Source of the DNA: Proteromonas lacertae
Taxonomy: Eukaryota > Sar > Bigyra > Opalinata > Proteromonadidae
Direction: 5' to 3'
DNA length: 29,216 nucleotides
Assembly (NCBI GenBank): GCA_002245135.1
Contig: NGBS01000962.1
Location: forward strand, 1-29,216
The position numbers and the translations under genes were made by a program. Shown here piece after piece: positions 9,363-19,800 of this stretch. Numbering within the stretch: position 1 is the stretch's first letter; each line of letters starts with the position of its first letter. The notes under the pieces were generated by a model. The model saw only the letters and a program-made list of their open reading frames with translations, did no database searches and was not told the origin of the DNA.

Positions 9363-10124
9363 TCAAGAAACTTCAGAATGGTCTTCAATCAAAATATTAA
9401 AGTTAGCTCTAAAAACCTTTTTAACATTATCAATATATAAGAAGTTATATTGTGGCTTAGTAACAGCTAAATATAACTCTTTAAATGTTTCATATTCAGG
9501 TATCCATATATTCAATGAGTTGTATAAGTCAAACAAATTTCTGTTACTTAATCCATAAAATGTTAAACAATAATCTACTTGTGATCTTGCTGAAGGTACT
9601 ATATCAGTAATATATTGACTACTAATTATAATTTTTGATTTCAAATGTCTATTTTCTTTCATTAATACTGGTATGATATTAGCTGTTTTCAACTCTAAAC
9701 TAAGATCATCAAATATTATAATATGTTCTGCATACTCGTAATTATCTTTGTTTGTATCATCAATTGATTTCATTAACTTCTCTACTAAATTATCTCCTGA
9801 ATAAGGTTCAAATAATGAATCATTTTCATCATAACTAATTTCATTATAATCTAATAACTCTTTAATTGAATCATATATCCTATCTTGTTTAATTGTACCT
9901 ACGAAAAAATGTACATGTTGTTTTTTCTTATATTTTGGATCTATAATATGTCTTAATATATTGTATATCAAAGTTGTTTTCCCACTGTTCTTACGTGCCA
10001 CAATAAATATATTGCAGAAAGGCTCATTAAAGTAATCATATCCCAGAATGTTCTTAGGATCAAATGACTCACCACCATCAACAGGTTCAATTTGTATATT
10101 ATTTATTTTTTCAAATTTAAACAT
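9363..10124 (-). CDS. FtsK/HerA-type genome-packaging ATPase, element 2
   Basis: I chose the start MFKFEKINN at 10124; an upstream ATG would add a short non-conserved leader absent from the first copy. The protein is 253 residues, near the usual size for Polinton ATPases. Walker A is at about residues 43-51 (ARKNSGKTT), and Walker B at about 136-143 (IIIFDDLS, with the paired acidic residues). A sensor-like IIISSQ lies at about 166-171. Family members hydrolyse ATP to drive genome packaging into the capsid. It follows the capsid gene by about 70 bases and precedes the fibre-like gene on the same strand. The copy looks whole. Confidence 0.9.
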   Translation of the reverse strand: MFKFEKINNIQIEPVDGGESFDPKNILGYDYFNEPFCNIFIVARKNSGKTTLIYNILRHIIDPKYKKKQHVHFFVGTIKQDRIYDSIKELLDYNEISYDENDSLFEPYSGDNLVEKLMKSIDDTNKDNYEYAEHIIIFDDLSLELKTANIIPVLMKENRHLKSKIIISSQYITDIVPSARSQVDYCLTFYGLSNRNLFDLYNSLNIWIPEYETFKELYLAVTKPQYNFLYIDNVKKVFRANFNILIEDHSEVS

Positions 10125-10194
10125 AGTATGTATATATATTATGTAGTGAGAAATCAAAAAATAAAAATAGAAGTCAATAATAAAATATTATTAC

Positions 10195-11616
10195 TTATAC
10201 TACCTTTTCAATACCTCTTGGTCCAATAATCAATTGTTTACCAGTAATTATGTAGAATTTATGATGAATTGTATATGGATTATGATTAGCATCGAACTTT
10301 GTATTAGAACAATCCAATAATGTAATTTTTAAATCACTTGCTAAGTCTTTACCAGCTCTTAATTTTAATTCAGTTAATCGATCAGTACTGAAATTTAGAA
10401 CATCAAAAAATGTTTTGGGAAATGAATATACATTACATTTATCATATATTGTATTTTGAATAATATTTCTCATATATTCCCATGTCTGATATTTTGCAGG
10501 ATATAAATAATCAGGTGTATAAACGAAATCATTAATTTGCAATCTTATTCTATCTTGATCTTTATCAAAAGGAATAGGATCTCTTTTGTATGCATCATTA
10601 TAATATGCTCTGTATAATATAAATTTAACATAACTTCCTATACTGCTATTAATACTGAAGTTATAGTTAAAAGTAGTACTACCTGGAATTGGGTCTTTAG
10701 TGATTTGAACTATGTTAAAATCAGTAAAGTCAATAGGATGATGAGTTGAATAATTAATGGTATTAGCATTACATGTTGGATCTTTATTATAACAAATGTA
10801 AAGTCTAGGATTAATAATTCTCATTCCTACATATTGTTGCCATGAATTAATCCAAGCAGAACCATTGCTATGATGAATCCAATTCATTATAGGAGCAAAT
10901 GTGAATTGAATATAAATGACTTCACCAAAATAAATATCATTCTTCAAAGCTAATATAGTATTATAGAAATCTGCAAAATGAAATCTACAGTATAGTTTTC
11001 CATGTAATATATCTTCTGTTGTTCCCATTTCTTCCCAATAATTCCAAACACCTCCATTTGCTTTTAAAGTATCATTAGAATCACATATAGTTGTTTCAAG
11101 AATTTTATTATTTTTAATTGTTAAGCCATCAAATAAATATTCATAATAATGATAATCTTTTATATCATAAGGATACTGATTGGCAATTGTATGAGCTAAA
11201 TCTCGATATTCATTATAACTACTATCTAAATCACATAGAAGTGTTCCAGTTTTATTGTATACTTTAGTTGTACTAAAATTCATTGAATTCTTTAAATTTA
11301 TATGATCTAATGTTTTACCTGATTTAGAATCAGTTACAGGTGAAATAGGTAATTTCCAATTTCCTGAACCTGAAACTGCATGATCTCTTTTTTGACCTGT
11401 AGTATAATCTAATTCAAATTCAAAGTAACTTTTAGATAGATTAACACAATTATCACCAGATATTTCAAATGTAATAGCATCACTGTTTGAATTTAAAGAT
11501 AAAACAGTCTCATTTCTGCTTTGGTTAGGTGTAACTAAAATATGATTGTAGACAGGTATATAAGCTGGCACAATGCTTTCATGTTTTTGTGAATTAGGTA
11601 CAGCAGTGATTGACAT
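10195..11616 (-). CDS. Major capsid protein, double jelly roll, element 2
   Basis: A single frame of 473 residues starts at MSITAVPNSQKHES and ends in GPRGIEKVV. The length, strong beta character, Tyr/Asn/Pro richness, the paired copy at 722-2153, and the penton and ATPase genes on either side identify it as the Polinton hexon-like protein. Typical features are an N-terminal segment leading into PAYIPVYNHILVTP, an early NSNSDAITFEISGDNCVNL strand region, and a C-terminal ASDLKITL block. It forms pseudo-hexameric trimers in the shell. The ATG at 11614-11616 is preceded on the minus strand by TTTCTTGCTATTTTTA, a loose match to the candidate promoter seen ahead of other genes. The copy looks whole. 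Confidence 0.92.
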   Translation of the reverse strand: MSITAVPNSQKHESIVPAYIPVYNHILVTPNQSRNETVLSLNSNSDAITFEISGDNCVNLSKSYFEFELDYTTGQKRDHAVSGSGNWKLPISPVTDSKSGKTLDHINLKNSMNFSTTKVYNKTGTLLCDLDSSYNEYRDLAHTIANQYPYDIKDYHYYEYLFDGLTIKNNKILETTICDSNDTLKANGGVWNYWEEMGTTEDILHGKLYCRFHFADFYNTILALKNDIYFGEVIYIQFTFAPIMNWIHHSNGSAWINSWQQYVGMRIINPRLYICYNKDPTCNANTINYSTHHPIDFTDFNIVQITKDPIPGSTTFNYNFSINSSIGSYVKFILYRAYYNDAYKRDPIPFDKDQDRIRLQINDFVYTPDYLYPAKYQTWEYMRNIIQNTIYDKCNVYSFPKTFFDVLNFSTDRLTELKLRAGKDLASDLKITLLDCSNTKFDANHNPYTIHHKFYIITGKQLIIGPRGIEKVV

Positions 11617-11710
11617 ATTTTATGTTATTTTTTAAAAATCAAAAAAATGCTTAAAAATAGCAAGAAATTTATTAATACAAAATGATCTCAAAATAAATAT
11701 GTAAGTTATT

Positions 11711-12633
11711 TTAATCAATTGCATAACCATCTTGTTGAGAGACTGATATATTCATTCGTTGATATTCGTGATATTGCATCTTTTTAGCTGTCCATTCAAT
11801 TTGTGGATTAGTGAATGTAGTATAAGCTGCATTTATATCAGTTACAGGTATATTTGCTAAAACCATTGAATTCTCACCACTATTAACCCAGTCACATCTA
11901 ATTTGTATGAATGGCACCCATAGTAAAGAAGGCTGATTTGGTAACAATTTATAATAATTATTAAAATCATTACTGAAATATGCATCACTTAAATGATTTG
12001 CATGATAAATTGATATACTTTTATTTATTTCATCTAAACCAAATAACTTATATGCTAAGTTAGGGAATTCTATAGTAAAGTCTGTAAAGTAATATTTTCC
12101 GAAATGAGTAATATAATTAAATTGTAACTTTAATCTATTTTCCGAAATTGAAGTACATCTGTTTGATCATCTACTTTACGAAATGGAAATCTATTTGCAA
12201 AATCTTCATCAGGTAATGGTACTACTTCATTGTCAAATGCATAAAAAGTAAAATCTAAGATATTTCTAGCAAAAAAATCTAATAATTCTTTTCCTGTATA
12301 TTTTCTCTGAGGTATTTTAAAATCAATAGTTTTATTATAAGGACCTAATTGGTTTTCATAGTATGCCCATTTTATTGGATTTGTTTTATCTGGATTTATG
12401 CATTCGTAGTAAGTGAAATTAAAGAAAATATGATCATTTACTTCATCTTGTACTGTATAGAAGTTATTTGGAATAACTGCTGTAATTAGACTCATATATT
12501 GATATTTTTCAGTTATAGTTGGAGTATTGATACATCTAACCCATTTATTAGAAAATTTTTCATTATAGTCTGATGTTGTTAAGAATAATGTTCTTCTATT
12601 AGCTAATATGTTGTTACTATCTTTTGGTTGCAT
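11711..12633 (-). pseudogene. Penton-type minor capsid protein, element 2 (broken)
   Basis: It begins MQPKDSNNILANRRTLFLTT at 12633 and ends at 11711. Blocks matching element 1 include the VIPNNF-type segment near residue 54 and the LLWVPFIQIRCDWV segment in the C-terminal part. The arrangement upstream of the capsid gene is standard for Polintons. The family role is to occupy the five-fold vertices. It is divergent from the 893-residue gene across an 88-base gap rich in TATA-like sequence. It is broken about once. Confidence 0.75.
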
Positions 12634-12721
12634 TATATGTTGTTATATATGTATATATGTTGAGAAATATTAAAATATAATTTTATTTGAATTATTCTTT
12701 AATTTATATATTGTTATATAT
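12634..12721. promoter_or_regulatory. Divergent promoter region between penton and the 893-residue gene
   Basis: This short gap separates two start codons facing away from each other. Near both ends it holds TATA-like strings around a TTGTTATATAT core (ATGTTGTTATATATG near 12640, TATTGTTATATATATG directly before the plus-strand start). A bidirectional promoter is the simplest reading. Confidence 0.45.
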
Positions 12722-15403
12722 ATGCAACCACAACCACAAGTTAACAATTCAAATGATGAAGAAGATGAACCAACAGATGATGATTATGAATATGAAGAAG
12801 ATGAAGATAATGTACCTATTGATATGAACAGAATAAGACATAGAAGAAGACATAGAAGGAATCAAGTCATACCATTTCAAGATATAAGAGAAGATGATTT
12901 GAATAACTATGTGAATCAAGAAGTGAAAAGATTTAACAAAGCATTGATTATGCAATATAGATTAATTCCTATAGGATGGCCAAATCATGAATTTAATAGA
13001 ATATATAATTTATATGATGAACATATGAAAATGTTTAATTGGTGTAAGAATTTATTTGTAACAGGTCCTTTTGCACATGGCAAACCATTAGAAGCTTATA
13101 ATCCAAAATTAACAGGAAATGAAAATTCTGCTAATCCAAGAGAATGTGGAATATTTAAAACTCGCATAGCAGATGGTATTGATAAATTGTGTATGGCATC
13201 TGATTTTATATTACAAAGAAATCCATTTGTTATTTTACACCCAAAAGAGAGAATAGGTGTTACACAACTAGAAAATAGAAGAATTAAAAAAACTCATTAT
13301 GAAATTGATGAAAGACATCCAGAACCAGAAAATGATTTTAACATAATGAATAATGAACATTATAATAGTGCAGTTGAAATAAGAGCAGAAAATGTTATGC
13401 AAAATAGACATGATAATATGGTAAGAGGAGTATTAGTAAATGCAGACAATGGAAGTAATGATAATAACAATAATAACAACAATGGAAATAATAACAATGA
13501 TAATAATGTAAATAATAATAACAATGCAAATTATGATATAATTAGCTTTTGTGATTCTCTAAAAGATAAATTAAAGTTCTATATAGGTCGTTTAATGAGA
13601 ACTAAATTTTGGTATTTAACAAATCAAAAAGAAGAAACAGCTTATTCAATTGCATTAATCATATATAACTGCGTAACTGATTTGTATATATTAGCTTTAT
13701 ATTATATACCAATATTAAAAGATAAGTTAAGTGGTAATTATCAAAATGATAATGAATATACTTTACCATATCATCCTGATAGAAGAAATTTTATGGGATT
13801 ACCAGATGGTGATAATAGAACTGGATATAGATATAACTATTTAGCAACTATACAAAAAATATTATCAGAAGCTCATGTACCACAAGGACAAATCAATACA
13901 AATATATTTGCTAATCCTATAACTTTTAGAATGAATAGAGCTTTAGATACACAACTTAATCGTCAAATTAAACATAGAAGATCAGTTCCAGCTTATGTTG
14001 GAATGAATGTTGCAGATCATAGAAATTGGAGATATGTTGCACCAGCTAATTATCCTCCTGCCCATTCATCAATTACTGCAGATTTGATTGATAGAAATGT
14101 TAATGCATTTTATAATGCATCACCTGCAAATAGTGATAGTGAAGATAATGATAATAATCCATCAAGTAGTGATACTGAAGAAGATTCAGACACTTATGAT
14201 CTTGGTGATTTGAGTAATCAAATACCACCACCTCCTTTACCACCAAGACCTATACCAGCAAGAACTATTCAACAACCACCTCCACCACCTTCTGTATCAA
14301 ATGTATCTAGATCTAATGTAATTAGTTTAAGTAATCAATTTAATCCTCATCATCTTATACCATCTGATAGATTTTCATTTTTAGTACCAGATGATTTGCT
14401 TAATGCTATACCAAATCCAAATAGAGACTTTAATAAATCACATAGATTTTTAGCTAATAGAGAAAATGGAGCAAAAATAGGTGTAACTAAGATAATACAA
14501 GAGTTTTATACACAATTGTTAACAAATAATGGTAAAATCTATTCAATTGATGCATTTATACATAATCATAATCCACCTTGTACAATTGTAGATGAAAATT
14601 CAAATAAGAGTTATATGTTCTTTACTGATTGGGTGAGAGAAGAAAACATCAATTTACCTTTATTACCTAGATCTACATATAATGCAACTGAAGTAAATGA
14701 TATACCTCAAAAATATAGTAGTATCAATATAATGTTTTATGGATATGATTACAGTAGAAATATATATTCATCAACTGGTTTATTAGAATATTGGTTAAAG
14801 AATCATAGAGGAACAGCATTTAATGAAAGACAAGCTAAGCAGGAAATATACATATATAATCCATGTATCAATATTCTATCAGATGATGAGGAGGAAAATA
14901 AAAACATAAAAGTATTATTAATAGGTATGGATTATGATAAAAATTGGCCTAATGATAAAAAAATCAAATGTAAACAAATCAAAGTAATAGTATCTCAAGA
15001 AAGTGATAGAGCATGGTATGTAATAAGTGATCCAATGTTTGATTATATGTCATGTAATATACCAGGTGATGGAATTCACAAATTCTATAACTATCCATTC
15101 TTTGTTAAGATAGGAGATACAGTAGAATTGATAGTACCAGTATCTTTGAAAGATAATATTTATGTATTAAAAGATGCTAGATTAGATGATAAAGATGAAA
15201 ATAATTATTTGAAAATTGATGATTATATGAGAAATGCAAATCGAGATAGTATTAATCAAAGAGCTATTGATGATAGAGAAACAGCTAAACGTAGAATACA
15301 TGGTTCAGGTAAAAAGCGTAGAAGAAAAACACAATCATTAGTGAAATTGTATACCAAATTGTTTACACACAATAATAAAAGAAAAAGAATAAAAATTATA
15401 TAG
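12722..15403 (+). CDS. Large 893-residue acidic/Asn-rich protein, probable virion component
   Basis: This is the longest whole frame in the window. In order it shows an acidic N-terminus (about residues 14-31), a basic RHRRRHRRNQ patch at about 38-47, and a globular region at about 50-235. An Asn-run follows at about 244-268, then a second globular region, an acidic Ser/Asp stretch near 470-500, a proline-rich segment near 503-525 containing PPPPLPPRPIP, and a third globular region. The basic tail at about 860-893 includes GSGKKRRRK and NNKRKRIKII. The GKKRRRK motif recalls GYGKRRRR in the neighbouring pVI-like protein. It lies between penton and protease. I recognise no family; a minor capsid or core protein is inferred from context. 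Confidence 0.75.
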   Translation: MQPQPQVNNSNDEEDEPTDDDYEYEEDEDNVPIDMNRIRHRRRHRRNQVIPFQDIREDDLNNYVNQEVKRFNKALIMQYRLIPIGWPNHEFNRIYNLYDEHMKMFNWCKNLFVTGPFAHGKPLEAYNPKLTGNENSANPRECGIFKTRIADGIDKLCMASDFILQRNPFVILHPKERIGVTQLENRRIKKTHYEIDERHPEPENDFNIMNNEHYNSAVEIRAENVMQNRHDNMVRGVLVNADNGSNDNNNNNNNGNNNNDNNVNNNNNANYDIISFCDSLKDKLKFYIGRLMRTKFWYLTNQKEETAYSIALIIYNCVTDLYILALYYIPILKDKLSGNYQNDNEYTLPYHPDRRNFMGLPDGDNRTGYRYNYLATIQKILSEAHVPQGQINTNIFANPITFRMNRALDTQLNRQIKHRRSVPAYVGMNVADHRNWRYVAPANYPPAHSSITADLIDRNVNAFYNASPANSDSEDNDNNPSSSDTEEDSDTYDLGDLSNQIPPPPLPPRPIPARTIQQPPPPPSVSNVSRSNVISLSNQFNPHHLIPSDRFSFLVPDDLLNAIPNPNRDFNKSHRFLANRENGAKIGVTKIIQEFYTQLLTNNGKIYSIDAFIHNHNPPCTIVDENSNKSYMFFTDWVREENINLPLLPRSTYNATEVNDIPQKYSSINIMFYGYDYSRNIYSSTGLLEYWLKNHRGTAFNERQAKQEIYIYNPCINILSDDEEENKNIKVLLIGMDYDKNWPNDKKIKCKQIKVIVSQESDRAWYVISDPMFDYMSCNIPGDGIHKFYNYPFFVKIGDTVELIVPVSLKDNIYVLKDARLDDKDENNYLKIDDYMRNANRDSINQRAIDDRETAKRRIHGSGKKRRRKTQSLVKLYTKLFTHNNKRKRIKII

Positions 15404-15956
15404 TTTTAAATTTTGTTTCTAACATTTTAGCTCTTTTTTCTCCTTTTAATGAATTAAAATTCGTTGCTTGCACAAACGATTTGTTATTTACTATGATATC
15501 AACTAAAAACAAAATTGCATGATAACCACATCTTACACTATCAACTCTTTGATTTTTCACTCTATTTATTTTAATCTTATATTCATCATTAGGATATTTT
15601 TTTAATTTTGTTAAATCTTTATAAAACTTTGTTATTTGTTTAGGTTTATCTCCAAAACTATCATAGTACATTATCCTCCTAGTATTATTGTTAACACATA
15701 AACTAACCCAATGACCTATTTTACTTACAGGATCTTTAGTTGTATTAGTACAAAGTATTACACACCAAACATCATCATTTTTATATAGCTGACCTATTTT
15801 GCTAAGTTCATCCCATAGTATAACACCTTTAAAATATTTTAGTAGTCTAGGAAACATTTTTTTAATGATCTTTTCAATATCAAAATTTGAGAGTGCATCT
15901 TCTTTATGTAAATCACCTGAGCCTATATAGTCATTTGTGATATATCTTTTAAACAT
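15396..15956 (-). CDS. Adenain/Ulp1-type maturation cysteine protease
   Basis: This 186-residue protein shows the ordered catalytic signature His82 (GHWVSL), Asp99 (YYDSFG), Gln136 (NQRVDS) and Cys143 (RCGYHA). The N-terminal half carries the Polinton-type LSNFDIEKI at about 22-30 and a FKGVILWDEL segment at about 42-51. The length is close to adenoviral protease. The family cleaves virion precursor proteins during maturation. It overlaps the 3' end of the 893-residue gene on the opposite strand by a few bases, so the two are convergent. The copy looks whole. It is one of the surest calls in the window. Confidence 0.92.
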   Translation of the reverse strand: MFKRYITNDYIGSGDLHKEDALSNFDIEKIIKKMFPRLLKYFKGVILWDELSKIGQLYKNDDVWCVILCTNTTKDPVSKIGHWVSLCVNNNTRRIMYYDSFGDKPKQITKFYKDLTKLKKYPNDEYKIKINRVKNQRVDSVRCGYHAILFLVDIIVNNKSFVQATNFNSLKGEKRAKMLETKFKTI

Positions 15957-15994
15957 TATATAATTAATAACTATAAGAATTTATTGAATATCAA

Positions 15995-16013
15995 TTCATT
16001 TGATAAATTCTTA
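15995..16013 (+). promoter_or_regulatory. 19-nt promoter-like repeat, copy 1
   Basis: TTCATTTGATAAATTCTTA occurs here and again exactly at 16816-16834. It is followed by a run of T and TATAT-rich sequence and then, 35 bases after its end, by the ATG of the pVI-like gene. Identical placement ahead of two adjacent virion-type genes suggests a promoter element. Confidence 0.65.
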
Positions 16014-16047
16014 ACGTTTTTTAATATATATTTATGTTATTTAATTA

Positions 16048-16794
16048 ATGGGTAAGTTTAAAGATTGGTTAAAAAGATCTAAAATTCTATCTAGCGCAGC
16101 TAGTTTAATACCTTTTGCTGGACCAGCTATTAGTAACAGTATAGAGAATATGGGATATGGTAAGAGAAGGCGTAGAGGTAGGGTTGCAAGACATAGAGTT
16201 ACTAGAATGTCACAATTTACACCTGATGGTAGATTCTTAGGTGATACTTCATCTATGACTGGTGGTGGAACTGTGAAGTTTAGGACAAAATCTGGTAAAG
16301 TTGTTTCATTTCATACTAGAAAACGGAAGGGAGCTGGTTTAGGTAGTTTGTTTAAGAAAGGATGGAATAAAATAAGAAAAATAGCTACAAAAGATAATAT
16401 TACAAAAGGCATTGAGAAAGCTAAAGAGATAAATAACACTTTAAAAGATAAGAAATATATTAGTAATATATCAGGTAAAGTAGGTAACATTGCAGCAAAA
16501 TTAGGTTTTAATAAAATTGGTGATATAGCAAATAATATAAGTTCCACTGCTAGTAATTATGGTTATGGAAAACGTAGAAGAAGACATAGGGGTGGCTTAA
16601 GACTTAGACAAAATGGTGGACTAAAATTAGCAATGAATGGTGGTAGTAAAATACGTAGTATAGCTATTACTAAACCTCCTAGCAATAGGCCTATTTTAAA
16701 TGGTTTAGCTAAACCTTATGGATTTAATCATAGAGGTTTATACAATCCACAAAACAGTTTACAAAGCTTTTTAGCTTACAAGTTAACAACATAA
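16048..16794 (+). CDS. Basic pVI/pX-like minor virion protein
   Basis: This 248-residue, very basic protein starts with MGKFKDWLKRSKILSS and a hydrophobic-amphipathic stretch through about residue 32 (AASLIPFAGPAISN). The motif GYGKRRRR occurs twice, near residues 36-43 and 171-178, each followed by arginine/glycine-rich sequence. Polinton and adintovirus genomes commonly carry a small basic protein of this kind next to the protease, comparable to adenovirus pVI/pX. Such proteins bind DNA or disrupt membranes during entry, and are cut by the protease. The presence of the protease gene next door fits. It carries the 19-nt repeat upstream. The copy looks whole; the function is by analogy. Confidence 0.65.
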   Translation: MGKFKDWLKRSKILSSAASLIPFAGPAISNSIENMGYGKRRRRGRVARHRVTRMSQFTPDGRFLGDTSSMTGGGTVKFRTKSGKVVSFHTRKRKGAGLGSLFKKGWNKIRKIATKDNITKGIEKAKEINNTLKDKKYISNISGKVGNIAAKLGFNKIGDIANNISSTASNYGYGKRRRRHRGGLRLRQNGGLKLAMNGGSKIRSIAITKPPSNRPILNGLAKPYGFNHRGLYNPQNSLQSFLAYKLTT

Positions 16795-16815
16795 TCTTTA
16801 TTATTGATTTTATTA

Positions 16816-16834
16816 TTCATTTGATAAATTCTTA
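16816..16834 (+). promoter_or_regulatory. 19-nt promoter-like repeat, copy 2
   Basis: This is an exact second copy of the sequence at 15995-16013. It is again followed by a T-run and TATATATT, and lies 30 bases before the ATG at 16864. Flanking DNA differs, so the match is not part of a longer duplication. Confidence 0.65.
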
Positions 16835-16863
16835 TTGTTTTTTATATATTTAATAATAACATA

Positions 16864-19800
16864 ATGTATAACAATCGTTATAGCAGATACACTAGAGATT
16901 ACTATGAAAATGATAGTGATTCATCTTCTGATGATGATTATTCATATAACACTCCACTAGCTAGAGATATGAGTAAAACCGATAGACAGATTGCAGAATT
17001 GTTATATAACTTAAATCATAGCAATGATAGAGCTACTCCATCATCTAATTCTAAATTAAGTGAAGAGACTAGAAAGAAAAGAGCTGAAAATTTAGCCAAA
17101 GCAAGAGAAGCAAGAATGAATAAGTTAAAAAACAAACAAGATACAAGCAATATTTATTATGTCAAAACCAAAAAAAAGAGCTTAAAAGAAGCTTTAACTA
17201 AACAGTTATTGAAACGTATTAAAAGAAGAGCTAAAGTAAATCGATTTAACAAAGCTTTGAAAAAGAAAATAAGTAAATCAGTATGTGTAAGAGTAAATGA
17301 AGAAAGTATTATGAGGAATAGAATGAGAGAAGCAGCTTATAGCAATTTCAATTTGGATCAAGTAGCTACAGAGAATGATTTGAAAATGCTACCAATTTTG
17401 TTAGCAGATAAATCATTAACCAAGGAAAAGAAATTAGCATTACAGAGTTATTATGATGCATTAAAAAGTGGACAAATAACAGCTAAAAACAGAGATTCAT
17501 TTTTTGGTCCAGTTCAATCTGCACTGTTAAAATCATTACCTTATGATAGTTATAAAAGTGTTAGTGACAATTTAGCTTATATCAAAAATGTTATGCCTGC
17601 TTTGCCTGGAGGAGGAGGTAGTTTGAATGGTGATTTAGCAGTAGCTATTGCAAATGAATTAGCTAAACGGAGGCATCTCTAATCCATATAGCAGCTCTAA
17701 GATAGGAAGTGTACCACCTCCACCACCACCTCCACGTTTTGGTGGACCTCCTGAAGGATTTGGTAGTTATCCTCCCCCGTCATCCTCCACCTGGTCCAGG
17801 AGGCTATATACCACCTCCTCCTCCTAGTAGTAAATCTGGTAGTAGTGGTGGTACATCACTTCCTCCTCCTCCTCCACCGCCACCACCACCATCATCATCA
17901 ATGTCAGTTCCATCAGCTGCACCACCTTCGCCTTCACCACCACCACCACCACCTGCTCCATCAGCACCACCTGCTCCAACAGGTCCATCTTCTGAAGAAA
18001 TTAAATTACAAAAAAACTAGATGTTGTAACAAAAGAGGCTGATAAATATAGAAATATGATAACTGATATATTAAAAGAAAAAGATGAAGCATTAGCTGCT
18101 TATAATAAATTTAAAGCAGATACTGCAGCAGAGATAAAAAAGTTTAATAAAGAACATGCTGATGATAAAGCAGCACAACAACAGAATTATGATAATATGG
18201 TTAAATTAAAAGCAGATTAAGCTGAAAGAATAAAAAATGAATTGTATCAAGCTAAATTAAAGCATGATGATGCAAGTAAAAAATTGAATGCTTATGAAAA
18301 AGCAGAATTGTCGTTACAAAACAAAAACACTGATTTACAAAGTAAAGTAAATGATTTAAACGATCAAAATATGAAATATCAAAGTGATATATCTAATTTA
18401 GCTGCCAAAAATGATACTTATCAAAATCAAATAAATGATTTAGATGTAAAAAATCATGGATTAGGATTAAAAGTAAATACATTAACTAATCAAAATAAGG
18501 ATTATTTAAGTGAAATAGAAAAAATGAAAGTGAATATATCTTCATATCAGTCAGAAATACAAAATTTAAAAACAGCATTAACAGAAGCTAAAGGAAATGA
18601 ACAAAAAAAGAAACTTGAATATGATGATTTACTTAATGAATATAAAAAATATAAAAAGGATCATGATCCTAGTAGTGGTCATCAACTAACTGTTAATGAA
18701 AGAAAACAATTAAATGATTTAGAATTAGAATTAATAACTAAAAAAAGTGAATTAAACATAGCAGCACAAGAAAAAATAGCTTTGCAGAATAATTTAAAAA
18801 CTCAAAGAAATGAAAGAGATGATTTAGTTACTGAAAATACTTCTTATAAGGATATGGTAGAACGTTTAAAACAACAAAAAGAAGAAATTAATAAATTATT
18901 TGAAAGTAACAAGATTCAATTAAACAATAAAGAAAATATTCTTGAAGAATTTAAAAGTAAGCATAAATTATATGCTCAGAAATATAATGAAGAAAGTTAT
19001 CAAGAATTAAAAAGTTTATATGAAAAACACATTAGAGAATTAAAACAACAGAATGAGGAGTTGAAAAATGCAAATTCTCAAAATAAAAGAGAATTAAATT
19101 TAGCATTAAATAATGCAGAAAGTCTCAAAACACAATATATACAGAGTTTAAATAAAAAAGATGAAGAATTAAAAGCATTAGAAGAAATTAAAAATAAAAT
19201 TGTGAGTGATTATAATACATATAAAGAGGATTACCCATACAGTAAAGCTGAAGTACAACAAAATATAACAAATTTAAATAGTAGAATAAATGAATTACAA
19301 AGAGAAAAAGAACAAAATTTAATTCAATATAATACTATAAATGATAAATTGTCAATAAGAGAAAATGAAATGTTATCATTAAAAATGAATCATGAACAAG
19401 CAGAAAAAGATTTAACTAGTCTTCAAGAAAGCTATAATGCTATATCTGAGGAATTGCAAAATACTAGAGATAAAGATAAAACACAATTAGAGGATATGCA
19501 AATGAAGATTCAAGTAGAAATAAATAAATATGTACAAAAATTGCAAGAACAACAACTACTATACAATTCAGCTGTTGAAGAAAATGCATTATTACAAAAG
19601 AAATTAAATGAAACTTTATTAGTAGGTGAACAATCATTAAAAAATAAACAAAATGAAATAGAATACATAAAGAATGAAGCAATCAAAGCTCTTAAAGGAA
19701 ATGATGCAACTTATCAAAATAATATGCAACAATTATTAAAAAAAATGGAGGAAGAAAAATCAGTGTATGAAGCTCAGTTAGCAAGTGTAATGAATAATGC

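Noticed and set aside
17845-18042. His/Leu-rich frame in the proline-rich region
   Set aside because: It is a frame-shadow of CCA/CAT-rich DNA; the proline-rich frame fits the flanking parts better.
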